A DNA stretch of 64,000 bases from Xenoacremonium recifei (taxonomy: Eukaryota > Ascomycota > Sordariomycetes > Hypocreales > Nectriaceae): NCBI GenBank assembly GCA_012184525.1, contig WOFQ01000060.1:1-64000 (forward strand), in the 5' to 3' direction. The translations under genes and the position numbers were made by a program. A model generated the notes under the pieces. The model searched no databases and was not told the DNA's origin. It saw only the letters and a program-made list of their open reading frames with translations. Position 1 is the first letter of the stretch. The number at the start of each line of letters is the position of its first letter. This document shows, one piece after another, positions 12,182 to 23,231 of the stretch.

Positions 12182-12190
12182 GTATATATA
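12182..12190 (-). promoter_or_regulatory. Probable TATA element of the hydrolase gene
   Basis: An alternating T/A run about 75 bases upstream of the ATG at 12107. The position and sequence suit a core promoter. No other evidence. Confidence 0.35.
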
Positions 12191-12270
12191 ATGTCCGCGG
12201 AAACGAAGTACCGAGACTCTTCTTTCACATCAATAAGCCAGATAGAGGTCAGCGGGTATGATCTGTGAAG

Positions 12271-12375
12271 GATCCTAGTTTCGCAATTCCGATTACTTTC
12301 CCCGCACTATATAGTATGATTTCGGAATTGCGAAAGTCGAGACTAGGATCTGGGGAAATGATTTCGCAATTGCGA
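12271..12375. repeat. Nested inverted repeat with a third direct copy
   Basis: TTTCGCAATTCCGA at 12279-12292 is the exact reverse complement of 12322-12335. An outer 8-bp pair, GATCCTAG at 12271-12278 and CTAGGATC at 12343-12350, frames it. A near copy of the motif, TTTCGCAATTGCGA, recurs at 12362-12375, and both direct copies are followed within 25 bases by TTCCCCGC. It lies between the hydrolase promoter and a small reading frame. It could be a transposon-end remnant or clustered binding sites; I cannot decide. Confidence 0.6.
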
Positions 12376-12544
12376 TTTTGGCCCACTTCCCCGCCATTCA
12401 AGCAAACGCCATGTTACCAGGAGTTGGGCTGGTCGATCAATTGTCTATAAGAGCTCTGGCCAGACCCACGGTCATAAACAGAATGGTCACCGACGCGCAC
12501 AACTGCTCGCTGCACAAAACCAGTATTCAACCAATATCTTCATC

Positions 12545-12679
12545 ATGGGTCGACTGGAGCCAAGTGTTGTTGCTCACGCAGAAAATGTCGACGATGTAAA
12601 CCCAGACGCCTCCAAAGAGCCACAAGTTGGTGGCCTGCCCTTCATGACGCCGGAGGAGGAGATTCGAGACCGAAACTAA
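12545..12679 (+). CDS. Small ORF, 44 aa, resembling an MFS permease N-terminus
   Basis: An ATG-started frame with a hydrophilic, acidic product ending MTPEEEIRDRN. That pattern is like the cytosolic N-terminus that precedes the first helix in fungal allantoate-type MFS permeases, but no helix follows; the frame stops at TAA. A TATAAG lies about 100 bases upstream and an AATAAA about 90 bases downstream, so a short transcript is plausible. It may be a real small gene, or the surviving tip of a lost permease. Confidence is low. Confidence 0.3.
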   Translation: MGRLEPSVVAHAENVDDVNPDASKEPQVGGLPFMTPEEEIRDRN

Positions 12680-13046
12680 GAGTCGATCATCGGATTTTCA
12701 ATATAGTCAGATGTTTTAAACGGTCTCTTGAGAGGGCCGAGCTCTGCGTTCCTTGCTGAATTGTATGAAGCAATAAATGATGCTCAGCCTAGTTTATTGT
12801 CTTGATCCTGTCTGTGGTGGTACCGGGGACTCTGACTAAGAATCCTACCCATTACGGCGATCATTTACAATGTGACACCAAAAAGAACTATATTGTTGAT
12901 ATCCTCAAGCCACCAGAGTATCCGTACCTAACACAGATGGGCACAAGCAGAGATCCCAGTCTGGGGAGCTAATACGTATAGGTATTAGTACAGCAGTAAG
13001 CAATGGTTGAACTATCCGCGACGATGTTCTCTCGGACTATTCGAGT
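12680..13046. other. Intergenic, no gene seen
   Basis: AT-rich 3' flank with an AATAAA at about 12771. No coding or RNA gene is recognised. Confidence 0.45.
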
Positions 13047-15073
13047 CTACACGAGGTGGCCAACTAATGACGGCACCGACGGGCATACCCCTAACTCATG
13101 TCGATATTCGTGAAAGGTTTCTTCCCACTCTAGCCTGAATGGATTGAGGTATCGAAAGTTAATATCCCCAGCCATACATCTCTGCAGGGCGATGTTGCGT
13201 CCCTGGCGACCGTAGGAAAAGTCACCATGAAAGACAAATTGGACCGAGGGTATACCTTGTGACCCGAAAACCCACTCGGCAAACTGACGGAACTCCGGCC
13301 GAAGTCGATCCAGTATTTCCTTTTGCTCCAGGCCAACATCTTCCACCCCAGGTTCGGCAAAGCCCTCAGCTTCACTGTAGGGTCCAGAATCGGCCCAGGA
13401 CCTTAACGAGACGGCCATCTCGGATCCTTCAACATCAGATCCCTCCAGCCCACCATTCTCGCTGTCCATGGGCATGAACCCAGCCGGGAGACGCGGATGG
13501 CTTTCAGCCCAACCCAAGAAGGGTAATGAGCTAAATCACATTGAGATTGCCGAATATGTACAACCTTCAAGGAACCCTTCGACCTGAAGGGAAGTAAAAC
13601 ATATTTCTGACAAAGGTTAGTCGAGTCGTGCGGAATGGAATATTTGGGTTATACCAAGCGTTCCGGGAGACAGGCCAGACCAATGAACTTGAGATCCAAT
13701 TGTGCAAGTGGGTTCTCTAAAGGACGTTCCTTGATCAGGCGCATGTCACGTCCCGTAATTGAGAGATCCGGCTGATCATGCTCCTTCTCGAAATTCGGCG
13801 ATTCCTCATCAATGTCCACAGCCCTCTGATGGTGTACAAATTTCCTCAGTGTAGCTCGGTGGCGGACAACGTGGTTATAGAGCCTGATGCTGTGCTGCGG
13901 CCCCATCTCATATATGAAAAGCTCTTCAAGTCCGTTGAATGCGTCAAGGAAGTCTCTCATAACGTAGTCACCCATACCAGAGGTCACACTATCCGAAGCC
14001 TGGATTTCCAACGTACGCAATCGTATAGAGAGCCCCAGTTCCATGACACGTTCGAGAAAGCTTTCCCAATTGGGACAGTTTCGAAGGGAAAGTGATAAGA
14101 GAGTATCGAAATTTATCGCTCGTGCCATTGACATTCCCAGAGGAACCTGCGAAAGAGACATGGTGCGGATGTTTTGGAAGCAGGGTTGAAGGCTTCGGCT
14201 GTCAAGATCAAGAATTTCGCGAGTAAAGTAGCTTTGCTCTGGCTTATCTCTGTCACCATCATCATCGCTGTCATATTCAAGATTGTCTTTTAAACCTGGC
14301 CAGTCTACAAAGTCTAACTCGAGTTTCTGCAACTGTGCTGCGTTCACCCGCACAGCGTCAGATATGGCTTGCAGATTCTCGGAATTAGGAGCTTTCCAGC
14401 ACAAGCTGTGGAGCTGACGAAACAGCGACAGGTCTATGTCGCAATCTCCCTCGTAGTATTGAGAACAAGTCGAGTCCGTGATCAGGCTCAGAGACTTCAC
14501 CGAGTTCTGATTAACAGTAACGATCCCATGACTTCCAAGAATCGTTGAAGGAACACAGGTGCTCAACTCCCAGCTATGATTCAGCGCGTCAGAGTTTTTC
14601 AACACGACAAGGATAGGTCGGAAAAGTACCTAAAACTGTCCAGTTGGTTCCTACTGAACTTCTCGAGCACCGACCATGCCATATCGGAGATGTGGATAAA
14701 TTGCGATGAATTTCTGCGACTGACTTCTTCCTCTATATATTCCTCATCCCCGGTTTCAAACCAGGACTGCTGTTCATCGACTTTATGGAGGCAGTTGTCC
14801 AAAGCATCTTCAGAGCGGAAGTGCAGTTGTGTTGCAAGATCAAGGCAGACCCTTGGTAGATCTGCAATGTCTTCATCATCTAGAATCGTGATAGACCGCC
14901 AAAGATCATTCTCAACAGCGCTACGCATGTGTCGAGAAACAAGGGAGAGAGTTTTGAGGTCTCTCTTTGGCAACTGATAGGATCCGAATTAGCATTCCAT
15001 CTTGGGCTGAGATGAGTTCACAAACCTCCTTAATCACCCCAGCAAGCAGCTCCCCTGGCAAACGGTGCAGCAT
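13047..15073 (-). CDS. F-box protein; last exon junction unresolved
   Basis: Likely substrate adaptor of an SCF ubiquitin ligase. Exon 1 15026..15073, exon 2 14630..14973, exon 3 13655..14573, exon 4 from 13606 down to about 13514, and a final frame 13047 to about 13500. The first two exons encode the F-box (LPGELLAGVIKEL..LKTLSLVSR). Exons 3-4 give the leucine-rich C-terminal part, including the block KVVHIRQSQCDL in exon 4. The final segment (FAEWVFGSQGI, then FHGDFSYG) matches the usual end of this fungal family but lies in another frame, and no consensus donor/acceptor pair joins it. Without it the product stops soon after exon 4. Either a poor-consensus intron near 13400-13514 or a frameshift explains this. 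Confidence 0.7.
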
Positions 15074-15563
15074 GGTGAATCGCAATGGATGATGCTATGA
15101 CTGAAACAAATGATCTGCTGCTATCAGAAATAGCAATAGATCATCCATTGAATGTGAAAATTTATGTTGAGTTCTAGTCTGCACCCTGATGGTGCTTGCA
15201 TGCGCGAAAATTGACAACCCCTCCTTAAGGGTGGCGTGACCTTTGATTAGCTGAGCTGCGCCTCATCAAAATGACTGACAGGGGTCGGGGTTTGGCTCTA
15301 TGCTCTTATTGAAATCTAGACAAGACTTAGGAGCAACCCTATATTAACAATAGTAAAATAAAGGCAATTGATATGCGGGCATGACCTTACGCGGGAATGA
15401 CTTTTTGTGACACTTGATTGGGCTGAATTTCCTAGGCCTCTAAATACTTTGGATTAAATGCGGTGAAGCAAGCTCTGTTAATTAGTTTTTTGTTTGTTTG
15501 TTTATTTTATTAATTAGCGTCCTGCAGGAGTCGAAGCTGCCTGTTCCCTAGAGGGAATAACAT
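15074..15563. other. Intergenic, AT-rich
   Basis: No gene recognised. Contains a T/G-rich stretch with TTTG repeats at about 15484-15510 just 3' of the surface-protein gene. Confidence 0.45.
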
Positions 15564-17936
15564 CTACGAAAACGAAACTACAACACTTCCTGGCGTTTGG
15601 TGACCCGTATTAGAGACTCCTTGCGACGCATCGGAAGCGCTATCAGCGACATAGCTAGAGCCACCTCCTCCACCACCACTGATGGCCGAACCCAGGTTCC
15701 CGGTCTGCCAGTAGAGCGATGCGCCGCTGCCACCGCCATAATACCCTCCGCCGCCGCCGCCGGAGCCGTATACCGGATTTGAGTCTAAGGCTACCCCGTC
15801 AGCGCCACTATGTCCACTCCCAGCATTCCCATCAACCGCAGTCGTGTCATATCCTCCGTATGTTCCCCCGGCGCCGGCACTTGTTTGCGTCCCAGCGCCT
15901 CCTCCACCGGCCCAGGAGAGGGCTGCGCCATTGTTGTCAATATTTACTTTCTGTCCCTGCGTACCCGCAGTTCCGTTATGGCTGTCGCCAGGATATGTGT
16001 AATTTGGTACATCTCCCTGCCCTGCGGAGCTGATTGCATCTCCTCCGCCTCCACCCGCGCCTGCAACGACGAGCAAGGCGCCGTCCAAGTATAAGGCAGA
16101 AGCGCCTCCGCCTCCGCCTCCGCCATTGGTGGCAGTACCACCGCTGCCGTAGGCGCTTGTTCCAGCGGCATCGACGTCTCCAGTGCCACCGGCCACGGCG
16201 GAAATGGCCTCACCCGGAGTCACGGCGATGGACCCGGAGATCAAGGCCCCGTAGCCCCACCCTGTCCCGGGGCCGCCGCCGGAACCTCCGATGACGTTAA
16301 ATTGCATCATGGTGGCGCAGTCGGGGACGGTCCAGGCGGCAGTAGTGCCTGCAGTCGCGCTCGCTGCCACAGAGTAGGTGGTTGATACAACGCAAGCCGA
16401 GGTTGTTGAAGCAGGGGCCGTGCTACTCGTGCTTAGACTCGTAGCAGGTCGATTGCTGGTGCTCACACTCGTAACGGGCTCACTGGAAGATGTGGAGGGA
16501 CTCTCTGACGATGAGGCGGGAGGGTAGGTAATGACCGTCGTGGTACAAGGAGCAGTGCATCCGGAAGCAGGTGTAATGGTTGTGCCAGCGCAAGAGGTCG
16601 TTTCTGTGCAGGTACCTGTAATCGTCGTGACCGTATTTGGGGGCGGATATTCCACCACAGTTGTGGTGCAAGGCTGAACACAGCCCGAAGCCGGAGGGAT
16701 AGTCGTAGCGGCACAGGAAGTTGATGCAGTGCACGTGCTCGTAATGGTTGTGACTGTATCAGGGGGTACTGGCGAAGAGCTCGCTGGAGGGTAAGTAATG
16801 ACAGTGGCTGTACACGGGTGCGTGCAATCCGCTGGGGGAGTGATAGTCGTGACGGCACAAGAAGTACTAGCCGTACACTGCTCGGTGACTGTTCTGGTTG
16901 TATCAGGCGGGGGGTGTGTGATGACTGTTGCCGTGCAAGGCGCTGTGCAGTCTGCTGCCGGAGTAATGGTTGTTCCTACGCATGAAGTCGTTCCAGTGCA
17001 AGACTCTGTGATAGTTGTCGTTATATCCGGTGGGGGGTATGTAATAACTGTAGCCGTGCAAGGATGTGTGCAATCGGATGCCGGAGTGATCGTCGTTGCC
17101 GGACATGAGCTAGGCCCTGTGCAAGACTCTGTGACCGTGGTAGTTATATCCGGTGGCGGATAAGTGACTACGGTGACTGTACATTTTTCGCACCCTGAAG
17201 TTGGAAAGAGAGTCGTGCCTTGACAAGAGGTTGTAGCAGTACAGTCCTCAGTAAAAGTAGTAGTGATAGTGCCCGGCGGAGGAAACGTCACAACTGTCGT
17301 GGTACACGGATGCGTGCAGTCTGCCGCTGGAGGGATTGTCGTGGCAGGGCAGATTGTTGTGCCAGTACAGCTGCCCTGGATAGTAATAGCAACATCTGGA
17401 GGTGGGTATGTAACGACTGTTGCTGTGCATAAGGGGGCACAGCCTGGGTCCGGTGGGATTGTTGTACCAACGCACGACGTTGTGGCAGAACAGCTCTCCG
17501 TAATGGTAGTTGTAGCAGTTCCAGGCGGGACATAGGTAACCACGGTCTCTGTGCATACAGGGAAGCAGCTTTGACTTGGGATAACCGTTGTTCCAACACA
17601 GGATGTTGTCGCGGTACAAGTCTTTGTGATAGTGGTCGTGATAGTGCTAGCCGGTAACTCAGGAGTTGGAGTCGCGGCGTAGCATGCCTCGGGGGTATAC
17701 CTTGAAAGATATATTAGAATGTTTCTACGGTGACTATCCCGCTGCGACCAATCTTACCAAGCTGACGAAAGCGTTGTTTCTGATGTAACACCACTTTGAA
17801 TATACACGACGGGTTGTAAGCCAACCATCATGAGTCCTTCCGCGGGGCATTTGCATTCAGCTGCCACGGAAGCAACAGAAAGGGCCAAATGCAACCCCGC
17901 GAGGAGGCCTCTACTGAAGAAGGCCTGAGCTCGCAT
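15564..17936 (-). CDS. Secreted protein: nine 4-Cys Thr-rich repeats plus glycine-rich domain
   Basis: Exon 1 17758..17936 and exon 2 15564..17700 give 771 residues. An N-terminal signal peptide (residues 1 to about 26, ending SVAA) precedes a short Cys-containing segment. From about residue 75 there are nine tandem units of about 41 residues. Each has the pattern TTTITxxCTxTTSCxxTTI..CxxPCTxTVxTYPPP with four cysteines, and would be a stiff, O-glycosylated stalk. A Ser/Thr linker follows. The last 285 residues resemble the glycine-rich fold known from ALK/LTK receptors and bacterial surface proteins: W-T-V-P start, GGSGGGPG, G-G-G clusters, GGGGGSSYV, ending SVVVSFS. No C-terminal hydrophobic tail, so it is secreted or wall-bound rather than GPI-anchored. 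Function unknown; adhesion is an inference. Confidence 0.85.
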
Positions 17937-19166
17937 GATAGAAGATAGAAAGTACAGTTATGATACTGAAACAGGGTGGTGAGCTCGACAATTGGAAAGT
18001 TATTACCCTTCTCGTCCGCTTCTTGGACACTGGATGGGTGTGGTATTTATAAGCATGTTCTCAAGCACTTCTACCGCTATCGTTGGCTTCATCCTCTGCT
18101 TTTTCCATTGCGGACACTTTGGCGTCTCCAAAAACATTACTGTCGTCTTAGGGGACTCGGAGTAACTCTTGACAGAATTCCGCATGCGTACTTGGCATCC
18201 TAGAGTTTTGTGTAAGGCATGCACACCAGGTGCCCCTGAGTCTGACCTGAGCTCTGGCTCCACGGCAGCGGGCCCTGCGGACATCAAACCTTCGTAACGA
18301 GCTGAATACATCATCCACGCAGAAGGAATGCTACCAGAAGTTCATGATGATAGTAACTGGGAACGGAAGCTGCTCGCTAGAGAGATGCCACGATGGTTTC
18401 TATGGACTTTTGGTACACTATCAAGTCTCCACATGAGAACCTCGCGACATCCGAAGATTGAATATGACAGAAGTGCCGGCTTGTCCGAAGGAAGCACTTC
18501 CGGGGCCTACTGCTTTCGTGTTAGGTCCTGACGATCTTGAGGCTGAGATGGGGCAAGAAGCTGAAGCTAGTGATTTCGCAAAGTAGCCCTCCTGAGACAG
18601 AACAACGAAAGGATCATGAAAGGAATGTTTCTTTTTCAGAGACGAAGTATACATCAAACGATTCAACTTTCACTTCTCTGTGATCTTCATTTCTAGAGCC
18701 CAGAAAGAACTTAAAGCAGGTCATTTTGGCCGCATTGGTGTTGGCTCGATCACCTCTTGTACAGTCAGCGCTGATTCCAAAGATGATTGGTATTTACTTT
18801 GAGCCCAAGATCAGATCTAACATCATGATATCTATCTCTAAAATGCTTTCTTCAGCTTGACAGGGGTCATTGGCACATTCTCGGTCAATGCTGATCCCTT
18901 TTCACACCGAGCGAGAAGAACCTAGGGCTCACAAACAGACACTAATCTGATTTCAGGCACAAGCGCACGTCTAAGTGAAATCCTGCATCGGTCAATGGGC
19001 ATATTGGACGCTTTTGTGCATTTTCAAGAATGAAAAACACTGTTGGGAAGCATATAAGGCATTGGCCAACTCCATTACAGAGGCTGACTGACCATTTCCT
19101 TCCTCTCAATCTCACCCTCTGTGCGCTCCAGAGAACTCCTCAATCATCAACTCTAAGTCCATCAAA
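17937..19166. other. Divergent promoter region, 1.2 kb, no gene seen
   Basis: Lies between two divergent surface-protein genes. Short frames here (for example around 18003-18314 on the minus strand) show no family features. The length suits complex regulation but no site was identified. Confidence 0.5.
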
Positions 19167-19778
19167 ATGTCGAGTTCAATCCTCATTATTGCCGTATCAA
19201 TCTGGGTCGTTGCGGTTCAGGCGTCAAACATTACCACTTCCTATCCGGATTGCACTTCTACTACCACTCTTCCGCCCTTAACGATTTCGACTCCGCCTGG
19301 GGACACTGAACCACCAACCCAAGTCGTTACGGTGACATTCAGCGAGTTCTGCCCTACAGGCCTGACTCCCAAAGTCTACACTGTGACCGAACCTTGCATG
19401 CAAGGGCAGTGTCATCCTGGCGTGGCTACGACGCCTCCGCCTGGCTTCACGTCAGCGGTTGTCGTCTGCCCTACCTGCAACTCTGGACGGCCCATGACAG
19501 AGGTCCTCACATTCCCGATCAGCTCTCAGTCAGTCCTGTCTCAATCAAGTTACATCATCAACCCCTCGGGGAGTGACCTGTCACCTGCTCAGACAGGGGG
19601 GCTCTCCGGTGGATCTCCACCTGGATCTTCACAAGAAGCGTCCTCTCCTGCAACCATTTCTGGGGCCACAGGCACGCCTAACACTGTTGTGGTGGCAGCC
19701 GGTCAGAATTTGCGTCTAGATTATCCTCTTGGGATCTTGGCAGGCCTACTTAATATTGTATTCTGGTACTTAGAATAA
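19167..19778 (+). CDS. Small secreted Thr/Ser-rich, probably GPI-anchored protein
   Basis: Single exon, 203 residues. The signal peptide is clear (SSSILIIAVSIWVVAVQA). The middle contains paired cysteines (EFCPTG, PCMQGQCHP, VVCPTC) and the T-P-P-P-G-F motif seen in many fungal wall proteins. A Ser/Gly/Pro-rich stretch follows. The last 20 residues are hydrophobic (ILAGLLNIVFWYL), as for a GPI attachment signal, although a charged final residue is slightly unusual. The Thr/Cys style is like that of the repeats in the divergent neighbour at 15564-17936, but I see no full repeat unit. Predicted at the cell wall or membrane surface. Confidence 0.75.
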   Translation: MSSSILIIAVSIWVVAVQASNITTSYPDCTSTTTLPPLTISTPPGDTEPPTQVVTVTFSEFCPTGLTPKVYTVTEPCMQGQCHPGVATTPPPGFTSAVVVCPTCNSGRPMTEVLTFPISSQSVLSQSSYIINPSGSDLSPAQTGGLSGGSPPGSSQEASSPATISGATGTPNTVVVAAGQNLRLDYPLGILAGLLNIVFWYLE

Positions 19779-21016
19779 GGGAAGGGCATCAGTGATTACT
19801 CGATACTTTCAGGGGTCATGTACATAAGCCCTTCGTAGACACATAATCTCAAATCAAGGTCACTAGTACCTGCCAATTCCCCTTCTCAATTATCAGAATC
19901 TTGCGGACTCGAAAGTGGTTGCACCAGGAGGAGTTTGATTGTCATTTCGGGTACCCTCAGAGCATTTCAATAGATGATATGTGATGGAATTACCAATATG
20001 TGTGCTTCCTTTTGAAAATGCCGCTTTTAGCGGTTAGGAGTGTCACCTGTCATACTGTGTAGTGCTTACCCACAGCAGGAGAAGGTCATGTGCCGCAGCC
20101 GGAATACGAAGTGATGATCGACACATCAACGTCGACGAATTCTTCCATCATTGCCCTTCACTGGTCATAGCTCGGGCTTGTTCTGCTTGATAACGGGGCT
20201 TGTGGCTCGGTACCCACACTTTGGCCCCAAGCTATGGAACAAGGGAGAATGAGGCCAGTCATGTCGAGGTGATCATAAACAATGCTACAGAGTATATCGA
20301 GGATTTTCGTAAACATCCCTCAAGTGACATATAGTGATAACCTTTGATCATAGAACACCCAGCTGACTTAACTGTTCATATTCCCTTTGGTATGACTGCT
20401 CCCATCCGTTGCATGCAGGGCGCACGGCGACATGGAACTCCCGAGATCAATAAACGAGCCTTCATTTTTCCGCATGCATGAACAAAGAAACCACGCATTG
20501 CCCCACCCTATGAGGCTGCGCGGATCAATCAATCATATGAAGCCCTTCCTTCAACACCTTATCACCTTACCCCTTTATTAACTTCACAGTTGATCAAGGA
20601 AAAGGGAAAGGATTTCCTGAAAAATACTGACCGTAGAATGAGTCCTTCTTCTGGCGATGCAATGGTTGTATTCCATACCACTACCAGGTTATGGTTACTG
20701 ACCCTTCCAAGCCACAGGAAGCTTGGGCCATTAGTTTCCAGTTCACACGATACGGAACTACGTCAAAGAGAGCCGTATCACGATGAAAGAATCTGACTGT
20801 ACGCTCTTGCAGCCCATTTTCACTGCACAACAATGTCTTGATGCATCGCAGATTACTTAGAAGGAATGGTAAATAAGAGACTTCTTGATTTATACTCCCC
20901 TAACTGTTCCGTCTATTTTGGCCACGGAACCTAATGACGCCTCAAGGCCAGCATCACGAACTAATTGCTTTGTGCAGACAATAAGCATCTCCCATCCACT
21001 ATTGCCGAGCCTCCTT
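19779..21016. other. Intergenic, 1.2 kb, no gene seen
   Basis: No supported reading frame, tRNA or repeat was found. It holds the 3' ends of two convergent genes. Confidence 0.5.
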
Positions 21017-22145
21017 TCAGAGAAACCTTTCCAGAAACTTAGCCGTGTCAATAATCGACTGCTCGACCGTATAATACTCTCGCCCCGTTGCCCTCACTAC
21101 CTTCGACCCGTCCATTGTCTTTTGCGGGGGGAACGCAAAATCGAGCGGATAACCCTGCTTAGGCGTGCCCTCTTTGATACGATCACGGTGTTCAGGGAAT
21201 GCCTCGCGCAGGATATCCGCCGCCGCTTGCGGGAACACCTGCCCCTTGGCGAGGATATACCGTTGGTTCTTGGCCTCATCCGGGTGCTCGACGCCGAAGA
21301 CAGCGACACGCACAATATCACGAACGTCAACGTACGAGGGCGTTGACCAGATTGGGGCGGGGATGTTCTGACCAGAGAAGACCGTCCAGATAAAGGCTGT
21401 CGTTGAGTTGATCTTGTCGACTGACTCAAGCGCAATGGGAGGGCCCATGACGAATCTGTTCCCATTGATCAGATGACGGTATCAGACACACAGATAACGG
21501 CTTCTACTTACACCGGATTGATGGCAGTCATGGTAAACTTAGGCTTGTGGTCGTCGCGGAACTTCCAGAAGGCCTGCTCGGCAGCTACCTTGCTGGCCAG
21601 GTAGATCAGGGGTCCGGGAGCATCCTTGCCGAGCTCCTTGAGCGTCTCGAGGGCGCCCAAGTTCCAGTCAGCTTCCGTGAAAACGTACGGTTCAGTCTTT
21701 TCGCTCGCAACAGCAGCAGATGAGGACATGGTGACAACGCTCTTGACCGAGGACTCCTTAAGGGCTGACTTGAGCACCCCTGTGGTGCCTTTTACAGCCG
21801 CCGCGAGGACTGGCTCTGGGTCTGTGAAGTGGAAGCCCAGCGGGGAGGCTATATGAGCGATAGCATGCACTCCTTGGATTGGTCAGTGGTGTCCTCCTGC
21901 AAGTGTAGGGATGGAAATGCACCCTTGACGGCATCATCGAAAGCACCTGGGGCAATCATGTCGGGGACTTCGACTATCTCCAGAGCATCGCCGTACTGGG
22001 AGAGGGCTTTGACGAGAGCATTGGCAGATGGTTTGGAGCGAACTGTGCCGCGGACAGCGTACCCGGCAGCTAGGAAGGCCGCGATTGTTTGGCCGGCGAT
22101 ATAGCCATTGGCACCAGTGACTAGCACAACGCGTTTCTCACCCAT
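21017..22145 (-). CDS. NAD(P)-dependent extended SDR reductase (GRE2/aldehyde reductase-like)
   Basis: Cytosolic oxidoreductase reducing aldehydes or ketones, by family NADPH-dependent. Exons 21923..22145, 21512..21872 and 21017..21455 (introns of 50 and 56 bases, donors GTGCAT and GTAAGT) give 340 residues. The Rossmann motif VTGANGYIAG is at residues 8-17. VHAIAHIASP follows splicing at the end of the first domain, and catalytic Y-x3-K is YLASK with the upstream serine in TMSSSAA. Length fits the family of dihydroflavonol-4-reductase-like/methylglyoxal reductases. The exact substrate is unknown. ATG 22145 begins directly before the beta strand of the nucleotide fold, as is usual. Confidence 0.88.
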
Positions 22146-22564
22146 GTTGACAGAATTTAGATGAGACTTGTTTCAGCAAGAACTTCTCGGCTGGGTTTCC
22201 AAACTGAACCAGGTTGACGGGAATGCCCAGAAAATACCGAGACAAAGCATTGGACCGGGTGAGCCTTGGGCTGTTCGCCTTCGGTACCTCTCGGTCTTCT
22301 TGAAAGGCGGCTTTATACCCTATACCTGGCAGTGATTCTCCGGACCGTGTCGGTCTAAGTCCCCCAATCTTACAAAAGAGCCCCGGATCTAGAGCTTTAG
22401 TCATGGTCAATGATTAGTTAGCCAGCTTCCATTCGTGATTCATACCCGAAACTTCGCGGCTTAAGCGTCGGAGGTCCACGTAAAACACCCCGTACATCCG
22501 CTAGCGGTTCGCTTACAAATGAGACATTCGACGCAGGGGATCACAAAAGGCATGAGATGAACAT
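22146..22564. other. Intergenic, no gene seen
   Basis: Promoter side of the reductase gene. Nothing else is recognised. Confidence 0.45.
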
Positions 22565-22713
22565 AGAATGAGATCAGGGTCAGAGATTTATTATTGTAGT
22601 AAGTCAACGCTGGAATACTTATCATGGGAATCATATTCCATTTAAGAAAAATTTAGATCATATAGAGCCCAAGCGAGTGAAAAGAAACCTAACTCCGGCA
22701 TCTCTCGGTATTC
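22565..22713. repeat. Dispersed repeat, copy 1
   Basis: About 149 bases matching 33461-33607 in the same orientation at roughly nine of ten positions by eye, with two single-base gaps. Several differences are C/T changes. Read on the minus strand, one part encodes the C-terminal end of the fragment annotated at 22642-22860, and the rest would be its 3' flank. Confidence 0.85.
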
Positions 22714-22860
22714 GGGTTGGCGGCCGCTCGTTGACGCTGACTGAACATATGGCGCGTCGATAACCTCAGGACATGTCACTTTATTTTTCCAAGTTGATCT
22801 GATGAGATCCGTCTGCTCGTCTTGGGAGCGGCGTGACAGTTCTAGTAAGCGAATACGCAT
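22642..22860 (-). pseudogene. C-terminal gene fragment shared with the 33.5 kb repeat
   Basis: A 72-codon frame with an ATG at 22860. Its last 23 codons (EYREMPELGFFSLAWALYD, then three more residues before the stop) recur nearly unchanged in the second copy at 33.5 kb (stop near 33536). Protein-level conservation of the end, with the stop codon in the same place, suggests both are remnants of one gene family. Upstream codons differ between the copies. The family is not recognised. It could also be a short intact gene. Confidence 0.4.
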
Positions 22861-23231
22861 TCCTCCTTGGTGATTTTAAGGTCTCTAACGCAGAGGCAGT
22901 GAGGAAGGTTTCAGTGTCCGATCTCGCGGTAGCTTACCGATCTTTATATCTGAACTCTTCAAGAAAAGACTATGCTTGCGAGTAACAACACCTCTTAGCC
23001 GAAGATGCGAGAATGCGGCAAGTGGTCAGTAGTGAGGAGCATTACCGCATGTTTTCCACGATTAAGGCACTAATTTCGCTAGCATCTACTTTTATTGGAG
23101 TGAGATCTGGAAAAGATCCAAAGATTGAGTGAAGAAGAGGAACAAAGTTCGACTACGACCGCAACGTTGCCCGGTTTCCTTTCCTTGCAACTTCTTATGA
23201 TTCTTCCCGCACGCGACTTGTCAAGATTGTG
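22861..23231. other. Intergenic, no gene seen
   Basis: 3' flank of the kinase-fusion gene. No feature is supported. Confidence 0.4.

Noticed and set aside
15597..17535. Many plus-strand frames opposite the repeat protein
   Set aside because: They are antisense shadows created by the biased Thr/Pro/Gly codons of the real minus-strand gene.
18003..18314. 103-codon minus-strand frame between the two surface-protein genes
   Set aside because: No ATG context, domain or signal peptide; composition is like the surrounding intergenic DNA.
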